A DNA stretch of 64,000 bases from Flavipsychrobacter sp. (GTDB lineage: Bacteria; Bacteroidota; Bacteroidia; Chitinophagales; Chitinophagaceae). The position numbers and the translations under genes were made by a program. The DNA is taken from NCBI GenBank assembly GCA_017849575.1, contig JAFIGV010000005.1:57148-121147 (forward strand), read 5' to 3'. Positions 8,728 through 15,868 of the stretch are shown piece after piece; position 1 is the first letter of the stretch; each line of letters begins with the position of its first letter. A model generated the notes under the pieces. The model saw only the letters and a program-made list of their open reading frames with translations. It was not told where the DNA came from and searched no databases.

Positions 8728-10119
8728 ATGTCTTCAAGAATTATCGCCCTGTGGCGATCTGTCCTTTTCCTTACCGCCCTCAGTTTTATAGCTCCGGCAA
8801 CCCAAGCTCAGGATGTATTGGGCACAGCCGATAAAATACTTGCTGTAGTAGGCAAAAACCGGATCATTCTCCAGTCGGATCTTGATGTACAGTTTGCTCA
8901 GTACAAAGCACAAGACCCTTCCCTTAGCGATACGGTAAAATGCAATCTGCTGCAACAAATGATCGTTCAGAAACTACTGGTGGAACAAGCGGACCGCGAC
9001 AGTCTGCTGGTGTCGGACGATGAAGTGGAAGAATCTATAGAAAGACGCATACGCTACTATATAAGCCAATATGGCTCCAAAGAAAAGCTGGAAGAAGTGG
9101 CTGGTAAAACCATCTATCAGCTTAAGGACGGCTACCGCGATGCCTTTAGAGAGCAATTGATGGCCGAAAGAATGCAGTCAAAAATTCTGGAAAATGTAAA
9201 AATCACCCCCGCAGAAGTGCAGTCGTTCTACAACAAGATACCCGTGGACAGCCTACCCTTCTTTCCGGCTTCGGTAGAAGTGGGACAGATCGTAATAGAC
9301 CCGCCCGTGAGCCCCGAGCTCGACTCGCTGGCGAGGGCCACCCTCACCGACATTCGCAATCAGATTGTGAACGAAGGGAAAAGTTTTGAGACCATGGCCG
9401 GCCTCTACAGCGCCGACCCGGGCAGTCGCGATAATGGCGGACGATACAACGATGTGAACCGTACTGGTGGGGGCTGGGCGCCTGAGTTTGTGGCGGCAGC
9501 TTTCCGGTTGCAGAATGGCGAAGTTTCTCCCATCGTAAAAACACAGTTTGGCTACCACATCATACAGATGATACAACGCAAAGGCGAAGTTGCTGATCTG
9601 CGCCATATATTGATACGTCCGGAACGCACCTCGGGCGATTTCAAAAAGGCTATAGAAAAACTCGACAGTGTGCGCTCGCTGCTTATGGCCGGAAAATATT
9701 CCTTCCCGGAAGCTGTTGGAAAATTCTCGACCGATGAAGCGGCAAAAATGACCGGAGGAATGATACTCGATCCGCAAACCGGCAGTTCGCAACTGGAGAT
9801 GGATAAGCTGGATCCGGCCATGGTGTTGATGCTCGACACCATAAAAGTAGGATCCTTCTCGCAACCCCAGCTCTTCACAACCGACCGCGGCGAGCGATCC
9901 GTGCGCATCGTCTATCTCAAAGACAGAACGCAGCCACACAAGGCCAATCTGCGCGATGACTATAGCAAGATTCAACAAGTAGCCCTCTCGCAGAAGCAAG
10001 CCAAAAAAACCGAAGAGTGGCTAATGGATCGGCTTCCGAACTATTACATAAAGATAGACCCCGAGTATAGCTCCTGCGGCACTTTTTCGCGCTGGCACCT
10101 GGATACGGCTTCCAAATAA
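8728..10119 (+). CDS. SurA-like periplasmic peptidylprolyl isomerase/chaperone
   Basis: A 463-aa protein from the ATG at 8728, chosen because it gives a clean signal peptide (cleavage after ATQAQ) and lies just downstream of the -7 box. A SurA N-terminal chaperone domain (VGKNRIILQSDLD onward) is followed by two parvulin-type PpiC domains. The first (about residues 170-290, YSADPGSRDNGG and TQFGYHIIQM) is well conserved. The second (about 290-400, RHILIRP) is more divergent. The family folds outer membrane beta-barrel proteins in the periplasm, which suits the many barrel genes in this window. The exact symbol is not assigned because Bacteroidota carry several paralogues. Confidence 0.9.
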   Translation: MSSRIIALWRSVLFLTALSFIAPATQAQDVLGTADKILAVVGKNRIILQSDLDVQFAQYKAQDPSLSDTVKCNLLQQMIVQKLLVEQADRDSLLVSDDEVEESIERRIRYYISQYGSKEKLEEVAGKTIYQLKDGYRDAFREQLMAERMQSKILENVKITPAEVQSFYNKIPVDSLPFFPASVEVGQIVIDPPVSPELDSLARATLTDIRNQIVNEGKSFETMAGLYSADPGSRDNGGRYNDVNRTGGGWAPEFVAAAFRLQNGEVSPIVKTQFGYHIIQMIQRKGEVADLRHILIRPERTSGDFKKAIEKLDSVRSLLMAGKYSFPEAVGKFSTDEAAKMTGGMILDPQTGSSQLEMDKLDPAMVLMLDTIKVGSFSQPQLFTTDRGERSVRIVYLKDRTQPHKANLRDDYSKIQQVALSQKQAKKTEEWLMDRLPNYYIKIDPEYSSCGTFSRWHLDTASK

Positions 10120-10210
10120 CGACGGCCTGAGATAAAAGGTAGTTGTACTCAAATAGCCACCTGGGGGATTTGGGTACGTTACAATGATCGCTATGCCGGG
10201 GAAGTTGACA

Positions 10211-10236
10211 AAAAAAAGAGCCCTTTGCGAGGGCTC
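10211..10236 (-). terminator. Terminator of the lipoprotein gene
   Basis: A 7-bp stem (GAGCCCT/AGGGCTC) with a 5-nt loop, followed on the minus strand by seven or more T. Confidence 0.9.
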
Positions 10237-10255
10237 CCGAAAGAAAAAGAAAAGA

Positions 10256-10828
10256 TTACAGATCCCGTTTGCATACCCTGAAGTTGAAGCTCCCATTGCT
10301 CATCACGACAGAACTGATACCATCAGACAAAACAGCACTGCAAGTACCGGTAATGACATAGACCCGAAGCGGATTGATCGCCGTGTCGTTTTTAAGGTAG
10401 CTGATGTTGGTGATCTTTACATTGTAGTTGGTATTAGCCGTATCTACAGAATACCAGGTATCGGAAGTAGCATCGGTCGAAAAACTAACTTCGGGATGAA
10501 CCGTACCGGTGCCATCAAAATACATTGTCTGACCTACAAGACTCATCAAGCCCGCTTCTGTCACAGTATCGTTCACCGGCCACGAAAGACGTAAGCCGGC
10601 CATAGGATAAAATGTAGAAGCCACCTGATATCCACCCACCTCATTAGTGTAGAACGGCATATACTGCGGCAGGGTCCCATTAAGATCGTAATTACTGTTG
10701 TTCATGGTAAACCGGAAATAGTAAGGGTTGGTGTTGGGAGGCGGTTGTGGCGTAGAAGAATCGTCACTTTTTTTACAAGCGCTAAAGGCCACCGCGGCGA
10801 GCAGGGGAAGAAGGAAGAGTTTTTTCAT
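10256..10828 (-). CDS. Lipoprotein of unknown function
   Basis: A 190-aa protein with a lipoprotein signal peptide; the lipobox is FSAC, with Cys18 as the lipidated residue. It is followed by a Ser/Asp/Pro-rich linker (SDDSSTPQPPPNTNP). The rest is beta-rich with many Asn, Tyr and Thr and no recognised domain. The protein ends with a basic KRDL. It is probably exposed on the outer membrane, as is common for such lipoproteins in Bacteroidota. It is a single-gene transcript with its own terminator. Confidence 0.8.
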   Translation of the reverse strand: MKKLFLLPLLAAVAFSACKKSDDSSTPQPPPNTNPYYFRFTMNNSNYDLNGTLPQYMPFYTNEVGGYQVASTFYPMAGLRLSWPVNDTVTEAGLMSLVGQTMYFDGTGTVHPEVSFSTDATSDTWYSVDTANTNYNVKITNISYLKNDTAINPLRVYVITGTCSAVLSDGISSVVMSNGSFNFRVCKRDL

Positions 10829-11356
10829 CGGTTAAAGAAAGTTGTTTAGAAGTAAAAGAATATAATTCAGCTAAGTAAATAAAAAATAACCGGTTATAAA
10901 ACATTGCATTCCGGCTGTCGCGCCTTTTTTTTCCGAGACAGATGCATAAACAAGCCGTGCAAGAGCTGTGTAAATATGGGCAACATTGATCGGGATGTAG
11001 CATGAGCATACTGCCCTGAATGCCAAAAGATGGTGCAATAAAAACCCACCCAAGTAGGAAATAAAGCCGTTTCTTTCCTTACGGTCTTCGCCCTTAACCG
11101 TGTACTTTTTTGGGGCGTCAGCCCATGACTACTATCGGGCGATGGTGGCGATGGCACCGTTCATCGGCAGCAAGTCTATGTAGCAATTCAATGCGACACA
11201 CCATACTGCGCATTTTGGATATTTTTAAAACACTGTTTTGGCGAAAATATAAAGAATGTGCAATGCGTATTTCAGATATTTTTCGAGGTGCAAACGGAAT
11301 AAAATCAAGATTTATTACCTTTTTCAGCTTAGCGTTTACATAGAAGGGAACTTGCG
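10829..11356. other. Long intergenic stretch upstream of the cassette island
   Basis: No convincing gene is seen in this 528-base stretch. The last part is AT-rich and holds an imperfect direct repeat beginning TGCG at 11207-11227 and again at 11264-11284 (17 of 21 identical, 57 bases apart), with a weaker third copy near 11353. An 11-mer, GGCGATGGTGG, at about 11138 also occurs, reversed, in the attC-like hairpin at 12268-12278. No integrase gene is present. Confidence 0.5.
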
Positions 11357-11364
11357 TATATTTG
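11357..11364 (+). promoter_or_regulatory. -7 box TATATTTG at the edge of cassette 1
   Basis: An exact TAnnTTTG match whose last base is four bases before the proposed cassette boundary at 11368/11369. A transcript would begin just inside cassette 1, about 25 bases before its first gene. The position resembles a cassette promoter located outside the array. Confidence 0.55.
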
Positions 11365-11396
11365 AGGGTTGCCTGCTATTTTAAAAACAGACCGTG

Positions 11397-11957
11397 ATGA
11401 AAGAGATAACATTAGAATTTTGGAAATTAGTTTTAGGTGGTTCAGTTTGGACGGCTGCCATAGCCCTAATAATTTATAAGCTGACAAAATCTGCTGTCAA
11501 AACTAGTATAGAAGAAAAAATCAAATATGAATTTGCAAAGAAACTTGAAGAATTTAAAGATGAAATACAGAGTGACAGAAACGTAATAACCAAAATGGAA
11601 AACTCTATTGAAGAATTATTTTACTTTTCTAATTCTGCATCTAGACTTTTACGAAAGGTTGCAAACAATGAACGTAAATTTACAGACAATGTAAAAGCTG
11701 ACTTGACTAACGCATATCAGCAAATGGAAACATTAATAAATAAAACAGAACCTAAACTTCAAAAACTTAATCTTTTTGATAACTTTCACAAGCTAAAAAA
11801 TTTAATTGAAGATATCACTCTTTCGCTAAACACCTACGATTTTGAATTAGTAGCTAACTTGACAGCCAATCCCAAATATTTAGAATTTTGCAAAGTGTAT
11901 AATCAAATTAAAAATCAAACATATAATGTTGAAATACTGACAACCAAAGATGACTAG
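11397..11957 (+). CDS. Membrane-anchored coiled-coil protein, cassette 1 gene A
   Basis: A 186-aa protein from the ATG at 11397 (a GTG lies one codon earlier). One transmembrane helix is at about residues 13-29 (GSVWTAAIALIIYKL). A charged helical coiled-coil stretch rich in Lys and Glu follows (about 30-65, EEKIKYEFAKKLEEFKDEIQ). The rest is also predicted helical by eye. No domain was recognised. The sequence is strikingly AT-rich compared with the genes around it, consistent with transfer. It overlaps the next gene by 8 bases (ATGACTAG), so the two are probably translated together. Membrane location and cargo status suggest a stress or defence role, but that is only an inference. Confidence 0.75.
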   Translation: MKEITLEFWKLVLGGSVWTAAIALIIYKLTKSAVKTSIEEKIKYEFAKKLEEFKDEIQSDRNVITKMENSIEELFYFSNSASRLLRKVANNERKFTDNVKADLTNAYQQMETLINKTEPKLQKLNLFDNFHKLKNLIEDITLSLNTYDFELVANLTANPKYLEFCKVYNQIKNQTYNVEILTTKDD

Positions 11958-12147
11958 ACAAATTACTTATCACTCACAATTCGTAGAACTATATTGGCAA
12001 GTTATGAGCATTAATAGAATTTTCTACATTTATATTTACGAAGGAAATAAATTTTATTTCAAAGGAAGAAGATTAAACTACGACTCTGATAACGTTGCAA
12101 GTTGGCGACATCTATTTCAAGACTTTGATAGACGAATTCATCCTTAA
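11950..12147 (+). CDS. Small protein, cassette 1 gene B
   Basis: A 65-aa protein rich in aromatic residues (FYIYIYEGNKFYFKG) with a C-terminal WRHLFQDFDRRIHP. Its start codon overlaps the stop of gene A, which supports translation as a coupled pair. The stop lies 14 bases before the AGCAGGCAAC core, as expected of the last gene in a cassette. The family is not recognised. A two-gene toxin/antitoxin or effector/inhibitor arrangement is possible, but nothing in the sequence proves it. Confidence 0.5.
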   Translation: MTRQITYHSQFVELYWQVMSINRIFYIYIYEGNKFYFKGRRLNYDSDNVASWRHLFQDFDRRIHP

Positions 12148-12164
12148 TGGTAACAAAAAACAGC

Positions 12165-12296
12165 AGGCAACATCGGTTTGGCAATAGTGGGGCTGAAGTG
12201 CTAAATTCAGGTTCAGTTCTTCGATTGAACTTTTGTACAAAACTGGACATTTGTGCTTCGATTTCCCCACCATCGCCAAGCCGAAAACCGTTAGGC
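12165..12296 (+). repeat. attC-like long imperfect hairpin between the two cassettes
   Basis: The bases 12174-12192 pair with 12265-12283 (19 positions, two mismatches, one wobble). A second stem joins 12194-12201 to 12253-12260 with wobbles only, and a terminal hairpin pairs 12211-12215 with 12226-12230. The structure is flanked by AAC (12169-12171) and GTTAGGC (12290-12296), the latter an exact GTTRRRY core site. The size, about 130 nt, is in the range of long Vibrio-type attC sites. The left core AGGCAAC deviates from RYYYAAC. Confidence 0.65.
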
Positions 12297-13071
12297 GCAA
12301 CTAAATAAATGATTATAAAAGACGACCGCATATGGGATGACCCACCCAAAGGGAATAGAATAATCTGGCGGTATTTCACATTTGAAAAATTTCTCGACCT
12401 GATTTTAAATTCGGAATTGTTCTTTACCAACCTTACCAAACTCACAGATAAGTATGAAGGGACAATGTTTGAAAGCAATTTTCAATCTGCACTAATAGCC
12501 GCAAAAAAAGAAAAGGACTATGAGGAAGCAAGAAGAGAAATTCTTTTAGAGCAGCAGGAAATAAACAATCTCAGAAATTATACGTTGGTTAATTGTTGGA
12601 CTCTAAAGAGACACGAAAGTTATGCCCTGTGGAAGATTTACGTTGGCTCCGGACCGGGAGTAGCGATTAGAACAACAGTTGCTAACCTAAAAAAAGCTAT
12701 CAATCAAACCAGACAAGAATTTGATGAAGATATTTCAATAGCCGCAGTTAAGTATAAAGACAAATTGGATTACTCTTTTTCTAGAATTGATGCAACTATA
12801 ACTAAAAAGCCGTACTACGATTTTGAGGACGAAATGCGGTTAATAATATTCAATTTTCCCTTATCGGAAAATGGTTACGAGGTACCTTATGATATGACAG
12901 TTGGAAGAAAAGTAAAAGTTGACCTTCACCAACTTATTTCTGAGGTTTACATATCTCCATTTTTAAGCAACGCATATCGTGACACAGTTAGTAATACAAT
13001 CATCAAACTCGCACCATTTTTAAAAAGCCGGATTAAATCGTCTGAAATCAATGATGGCTGATGCGCCTAAC
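12291..13071 (+). mobile_element. Integron-like gene cassette 2, attC interrupted
   Basis: The cassette starts at GTTAGGCGCA (12290-12299). Its exact 10-nt reverse complement TGCGCCTAAC is at 13062-13071. The left core is an exact GTTRRRY and the right core an exact RYYYAAC. The single gene starts 18 bases inside the left boundary and stops one base before the right core repeat, leaving almost no non-coding sequence, as in typical cassettes. The rest of the attC is missing: IS110-type sequence begins immediately after the core. Confidence 0.7.
12309..13061 (+). CDS. DUF2971-like protein, cassette 2 gene
   Basis: A 250-aa cytoplasmic protein. The central part, NCWTLKRHESYALWKIYVGS followed by GPGVAIRTT, matches the hallmark W....S..LW..Y....GVAI pattern of the DUF2971 family. 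A later acidic stretch (YYDFEDEMRLIIFN) fits the K..YDFE.E.R pattern of the same family. DUF2971 proteins have no established biochemical role known to me. The gene is AT-rich, starts with ATG close to the cassette core site and fills the cassette completely. The family assignment is from memory of motifs and should be confirmed by profile search. Confidence 0.75.
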   Translation: MIIKDDRIWDDPPKGNRIIWRYFTFEKFLDLILNSELFFTNLTKLTDKYEGTMFESNFQSALIAAKKEKDYEEARREILLEQQEINNLRNYTLVNCWTLKRHESYALWKIYVGSGPGVAIRTTVANLKKAINQTRQEFDEDISIAAVKYKDKLDYSFSRIDATITKKPYYDFEDEMRLIIFNFPLSENGYEVPYDMTVGRKVKVDLHQLISEVYISPFLSNAYRDTVSNTIIKLAPFLKSRIKSSEINDG

Positions 13072-13353
13072 ATGAACTGTGTAAAAAACCAAGAAAAATT
13101 GAAGTTTTTTTATGGTTGTGCGGAGCAGTAGTTCGGTTGGTATAGGGTTCCGTTTTTTAGCCACTGCAAATACCTGTTTGAGCAGTTTGTTACATACCGC
13201 CATTAGCGCTTGTTTTCCGGTCTTTCCTTTTGCCCTTAGTCGTTCGTAAAGTGCCGTGCAGGCGTTGTTGGTTTTGATGGCGGCCATAGCGCATATATAG
13301 AGCACATCCCGCAGATTTTTTTCCTCCTCGCTTTGTGATCCTGCTTTTGTCAT
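13048..13353 (-). pseudogene. IS110-family transposase remnant (C-terminal part)
   Basis: A fragment of about 101 aa holding the C-terminal transposase domain typical of IS110/IS116/IS902 elements (KNLRDVLYICAMAA and ALYERLRAKGKTGKQALMAV, then CNKLLKQVFAVAKK). The N-terminal DEDD catalytic domain is absent, with a stop upstream in frame, so it cannot be an active transposase. The open frame runs 14 bases into the end of the DUF2971-like gene; the element itself probably ends near 13072, at the core site. Some IS1111-group members of this family are known to insert into attC sites, which fits the position. Confidence 0.8.
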
Positions 13354-13458
13354 GTATGCTGCTACTGGAAGTGGCTGGAAATTTCAGCAGCCGGTAAATA
13401 TTTTTTAGCGCAGAAGTAGCGAGAGAACTAAAGACTACCCGCCAAAAAAATCCTTGTG

Positions 13459-14343
13459 CTAATCCTTAAGGCAACGCACCGGCAACGCACCGGCCTTATT
13501 GCCGTTACCTGTACCTATAGCGAAGTTATCTATATAGAGTGTACTGCTGTATTCAAGTGTTTGCTGACTAGCCATCCAAATCACACCCGCGAAGCCGGCC
13601 ATGATCCAGCTACCATTGGTGTTGGTTAGAGCGCCCCCCGCATGGAGCTTTAGTAACCCGTTGTAAGCAGTACTTAAATTGGTAAACTTGGTGCCCACCG
13701 TACCCAGTTCGGATACTGTGGGCATTCTCCAGCCGGTGCCCAGCAAAAGTCCGCAGGGGTCGTTGGCAGCCGTCCAATCGCTGTTTTGACTGATGTATGA
13801 TATCCAGGTAGTGTTGGGAGTGCGCGTAGTGCCGTCATGTTTATAGCCTTGTGGCAAATTGAATTGCCAGAACCAACCTGCACTCGCTTCCGTTGCATCC
13901 CAACTGCTTGTAGCCGGGTGGTCGGCGCCGAGATTTTGGGCAATCCAGCATTTTGTAGCGCCCGAGTAGTCGGTGGTAACAAGCTGATAGGTAACCGTCT
14001 TAGTCACCGGAGCCACCGCACCTGCTGTGTGGGTGACCGTAAGCGTTGATGAAGAACAACCCTCCGAACCCATGCACTTCCAGTTGGGAGAAGACGAGCT
14101 GCCCATCTGTACCTGCAGGCAGTTGGTCGAAGTGTTGAAAATGATCAATCCGGTAGCGGGTGCACTGATCGCATCTCGCTCAGCAAGCGTCAGCCGCGGG
14201 GGCAAAAGCCCTTTTGACGTACTTTCCAGCTCCAAAACCGCCGTTGCATTGGGTGTCGGCGAACTGCCACCGATCTTTACCTGCGATAAAACAGGGAAGC
14301 TCAAACCCAAAAAGAAAACTGTAAAAAATACCTTGTTGATCAT
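13459..14343 (-). CDS. Secreted FISUMP-domain protein
   Basis: A 294-aa protein from the ATG at 14343, chosen over the longer frame because it begins a signal peptide (MINKVFFTVFFLGLSFPVLSQ). A short N-terminal module contains LELESTSKGLLPPRLTLAER, common in Bacteroidota surface proteins. The C-terminal FISUMP domain has CWIAQNLGA, NDPCGLLLGTGWRMPT and the terminal VRCLKD. Function is unknown; such proteins are extracellular or surface exposed. Near its 3' end an 11-base tandem repeat (GGTGCGTTGCC twice) lies inside the conserved reading frame and does not shift it. Confidence 0.82.
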   Translation of the reverse strand: MINKVFFTVFFLGLSFPVLSQVKIGGSSPTPNATAVLELESTSKGLLPPRLTLAERDAISAPATGLIIFNTSTNCLQVQMGSSSSPNWKCMGSEGCSSSTLTVTHTAGAVAPVTKTVTYQLVTTDYSGATKCWIAQNLGADHPATSSWDATEASAGWFWQFNLPQGYKHDGTTRTPNTTWISYISQNSDWTAANDPCGLLLGTGWRMPTVSELGTVGTKFTNLSTAYNGLLKLHAGGALTNTNGSWIMAGFAGVIWMASQQTLEYSSTLYIDNFAIGTGNGNKAGALPVRCLKD

Positions 14344-14684
14344 GGTGTTATACTCGTTGTAAAAATGAGGTATATAAAAAACGACGCCGCGAAACTGCTG
14401 GTTTTCTTCGGGATTGTCAATCCCGAAAATGGGGGAACAACCGACTTGATACTTTAGGTTCGTAAAACCCTTCTGAGACCGCACGACACGAGCCGGAAGG
14501 GCAATCTCTCTTGCTTTTTTTGAGATACCCGGTGAATGTTTATTAAGCAGAACCAATGGGGGGTGCGCCTACCCGGATAGGAAAAAGGATGTGCACCTTT
14601 CTACATTTGTGCTTTGTGGCCGCAGTGCCCCAAAAATATTTCAGCTTATTTTTGAATGGAAGGTAGCCTCAGGGCAAAACCGCT
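14344..14684. other. Divergent intergenic region between FISUMP and Crp-type genes
   Basis: No gene is seen. A perfect 9-bp inverted repeat (TTCGGGATT/AATCCCGAA, 3-nt loop) lies at 14407-14427 in the leader or promoter area of the FISUMP gene. It lacks a T tract, so it is more likely an operator or leader hairpin than a terminator. A candidate promoter for the regulator gene is at 14602. Confidence 0.4.
14602..14609 (+). promoter_or_regulatory. -7 box TACATTTG of the Crp/Fnr-type gene
   Basis: An exact TAnnTTTG match 75 bases before the start codon. No clear -33 element is visible. Confidence 0.45.
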
Positions 14685-15272
14685 ATGGAGCGACACATGG
14701 AACAGATCATCAGGCATTTTGACAAATATCTGCCCCTGGGCGACAGAGAAAAAGAAGCATTGATGAGCAGGCTTTCAAAACGCAGCATCAAACGACGACA
14801 ATACATTTTGCAGGAAGGTGATACCTGCCGATATTTCACCTACGTGGTCGAAGGCTGTTTTAAAATGTACGGCATTGACCCTGCCGGCGCAGAGCATAAC
14901 CTTGTGTTTGCAGCCGAAGACGATTGGATAGCCGATATAGATAGCCTGCATAAAGAACGACCTTCAAAACTGTTTATCGAAGCCATGGAGCCCTCTGCCA
15001 TCCTACAGATCAGTAAAGCAGACCTTTGGTTTTTATACACCCATTATCCGGTTTTTGACCGAAACTTCCGGGTGATCATCGAGGATAAGTACATAGAATT
15101 ACAAAACCGATTGCTTCAGACTTTCAGTACAACGGCCTACACGCGGTACGAAGGATTTTTAGCGCAGTATCCCAAATTAGCCCATCGGCTACCCAACACA
15201 CAGATTGCTTCCTACTTAGGCATCACGCCCGAATTTCTTAGCAAAATACGGAAGGAAAGAGCTCAGAAATAA
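14685..15272 (+). CDS. Crp/Fnr-family transcriptional regulator
   Basis: A 195-aa protein with an N-terminal cyclic nucleotide-binding-type beta-barrel (about residues 20-130; QYILQEGDTCRYFTYVVEG is the typical first strand pair) and a C-terminal helix-turn-helix (about 155-192, NTQIASYLGITPEFLSKIRK). There is no Cys cluster, so it is not an Fnr-type iron-sulfur sensor, and the phosphate-binding cassette of true Crp is not obvious. In Bacteroidota such proteins often regulate adjacent genes; here the next gene on the same strand is an NTF2-like protein. A second ATG four codons downstream could also serve as start. Confidence 0.88.
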   Translation: MERHMEQIIRHFDKYLPLGDREKEALMSRLSKRSIKRRQYILQEGDTCRYFTYVVEGCFKMYGIDPAGAEHNLVFAAEDDWIADIDSLHKERPSKLFIEAMEPSAILQISKADLWFLYTHYPVFDRNFRVIIEDKYIELQNRLLQTFSTTAYTRYEGFLAQYPKLAHRLPNTQIASYLGITPEFLSKIRKERAQK

Positions 15273-15427
15273 GGCGCCACTTAAACTACATTAAGGCTAT
15301 TACTTAAACCAGATTATTGGTAAAGGCTACACCGGTGTCGCAATTTTGTGTCGTCAGTTTGCTGCTGCATTTCGATGATGAGAGGCATCACCTGATAACG
15401 AAATAAATTCAAATCAAGCCTTAAAAA

Positions 15428-15826
15428 ATGAATATGATGGACCAGTCCACACAAAAATCTGCGATTGAAACTTTGCTTTTCTCCTACCGCGATGCACTGA
15501 ATGCATCCGATGTAGAGAAAGTTAGAGCCCTTTACACAAACGATGGCGTATTTATGCCTTCCGGTGCACCATCTGCTGCAGGTCTGGAACAAGTAAAAGC
15601 ATCGTACGAGTCGGTCTTCAAAACCATCCAACTGAACATTGAATTTTTTATTGACGAGATCGTGATCCATGGCGATTATGCTTTTGCACGCACCACCTCA
15701 AAAGGCACAACTTTGATTCATGCCAGCAAACAAACGGTAGCGGAAGAAAACCGTGAACTATTTGTGCTGCATAGAACGGCAGAGCAATGGAAAATCAGCC
15801 GCTACATGTTTAACAAAATGAAATAG
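15428..15826 (+). CDS. NTF2-like (SnoaL/DUF4440-type) protein
   Basis: A 132-aa single-domain protein with the NTF2-like fold signature: an N-terminal helix (IETLLFSYRDALNASDVEKV), LYTNDGVFMPSG, then EEIVIHGDYAFARTTSKGT-like strands (observed DEIVIHGDYAFARTT) and a C-terminal ENRELFVLHRTAEQWKISRY. Members are often annotated SgcJ/EcaC-type and include enzymes and ligand-binding proteins, so the substrate cannot be stated. It may be a target of the Crp-type regulator encoded 155 bases upstream on the same strand. Confidence 0.82.
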   Translation: MNMMDQSTQKSAIETLLFSYRDALNASDVEKVRALYTNDGVFMPSGAPSAAGLEQVKASYESVFKTIQLNIEFFIDEIVIHGDYAFARTTSKGTTLIHASKQTVAEENRELFVLHRTAEQWKISRYMFNKMK

Positions 15827-15868
15827 GGCAGTCTAGAAAAGGCATATTTTCTCACAGATTTAGCCGGT

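Larger units (their letters stand above)
11369..12290 (+). mobile_element. Integron-like gene cassette 1
   Basis: The left boundary carries GTTGCCTGCT (11368-11377). Its reverse complement AGCAGGCAAC occurs at 12162-12171, just after the last cassette gene, and the match extends to 14 of 15 nt. In integrons the start of a linear cassette and the R'' site of its own attC are complementary in this way. The cassette then runs through a long hairpin (12174-12283) to GTTAGGC at 12290. It holds two short AT-rich genes on one strand. The core does not fit the strict GTTRRRY consensus, so this cassette alone would be weak; cassette 2 supports it. Confidence 0.65.

Noticed and set aside
11368..12171. 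Terminal inverted repeats of a transposon around the two cassette 1 genes
   Set aside because: No transposase inside and no target duplication is visible, and the attC-like fold plus the second core pair fit cassettes better. The alternative is not fully excluded.
13468..13492. 11-base tandem duplication causing a frameshift at the end of the FISUMP gene
   Set aside because: The frame reads through it into the conserved VRCLKD ending, so the repeat is part of the normal sequence.
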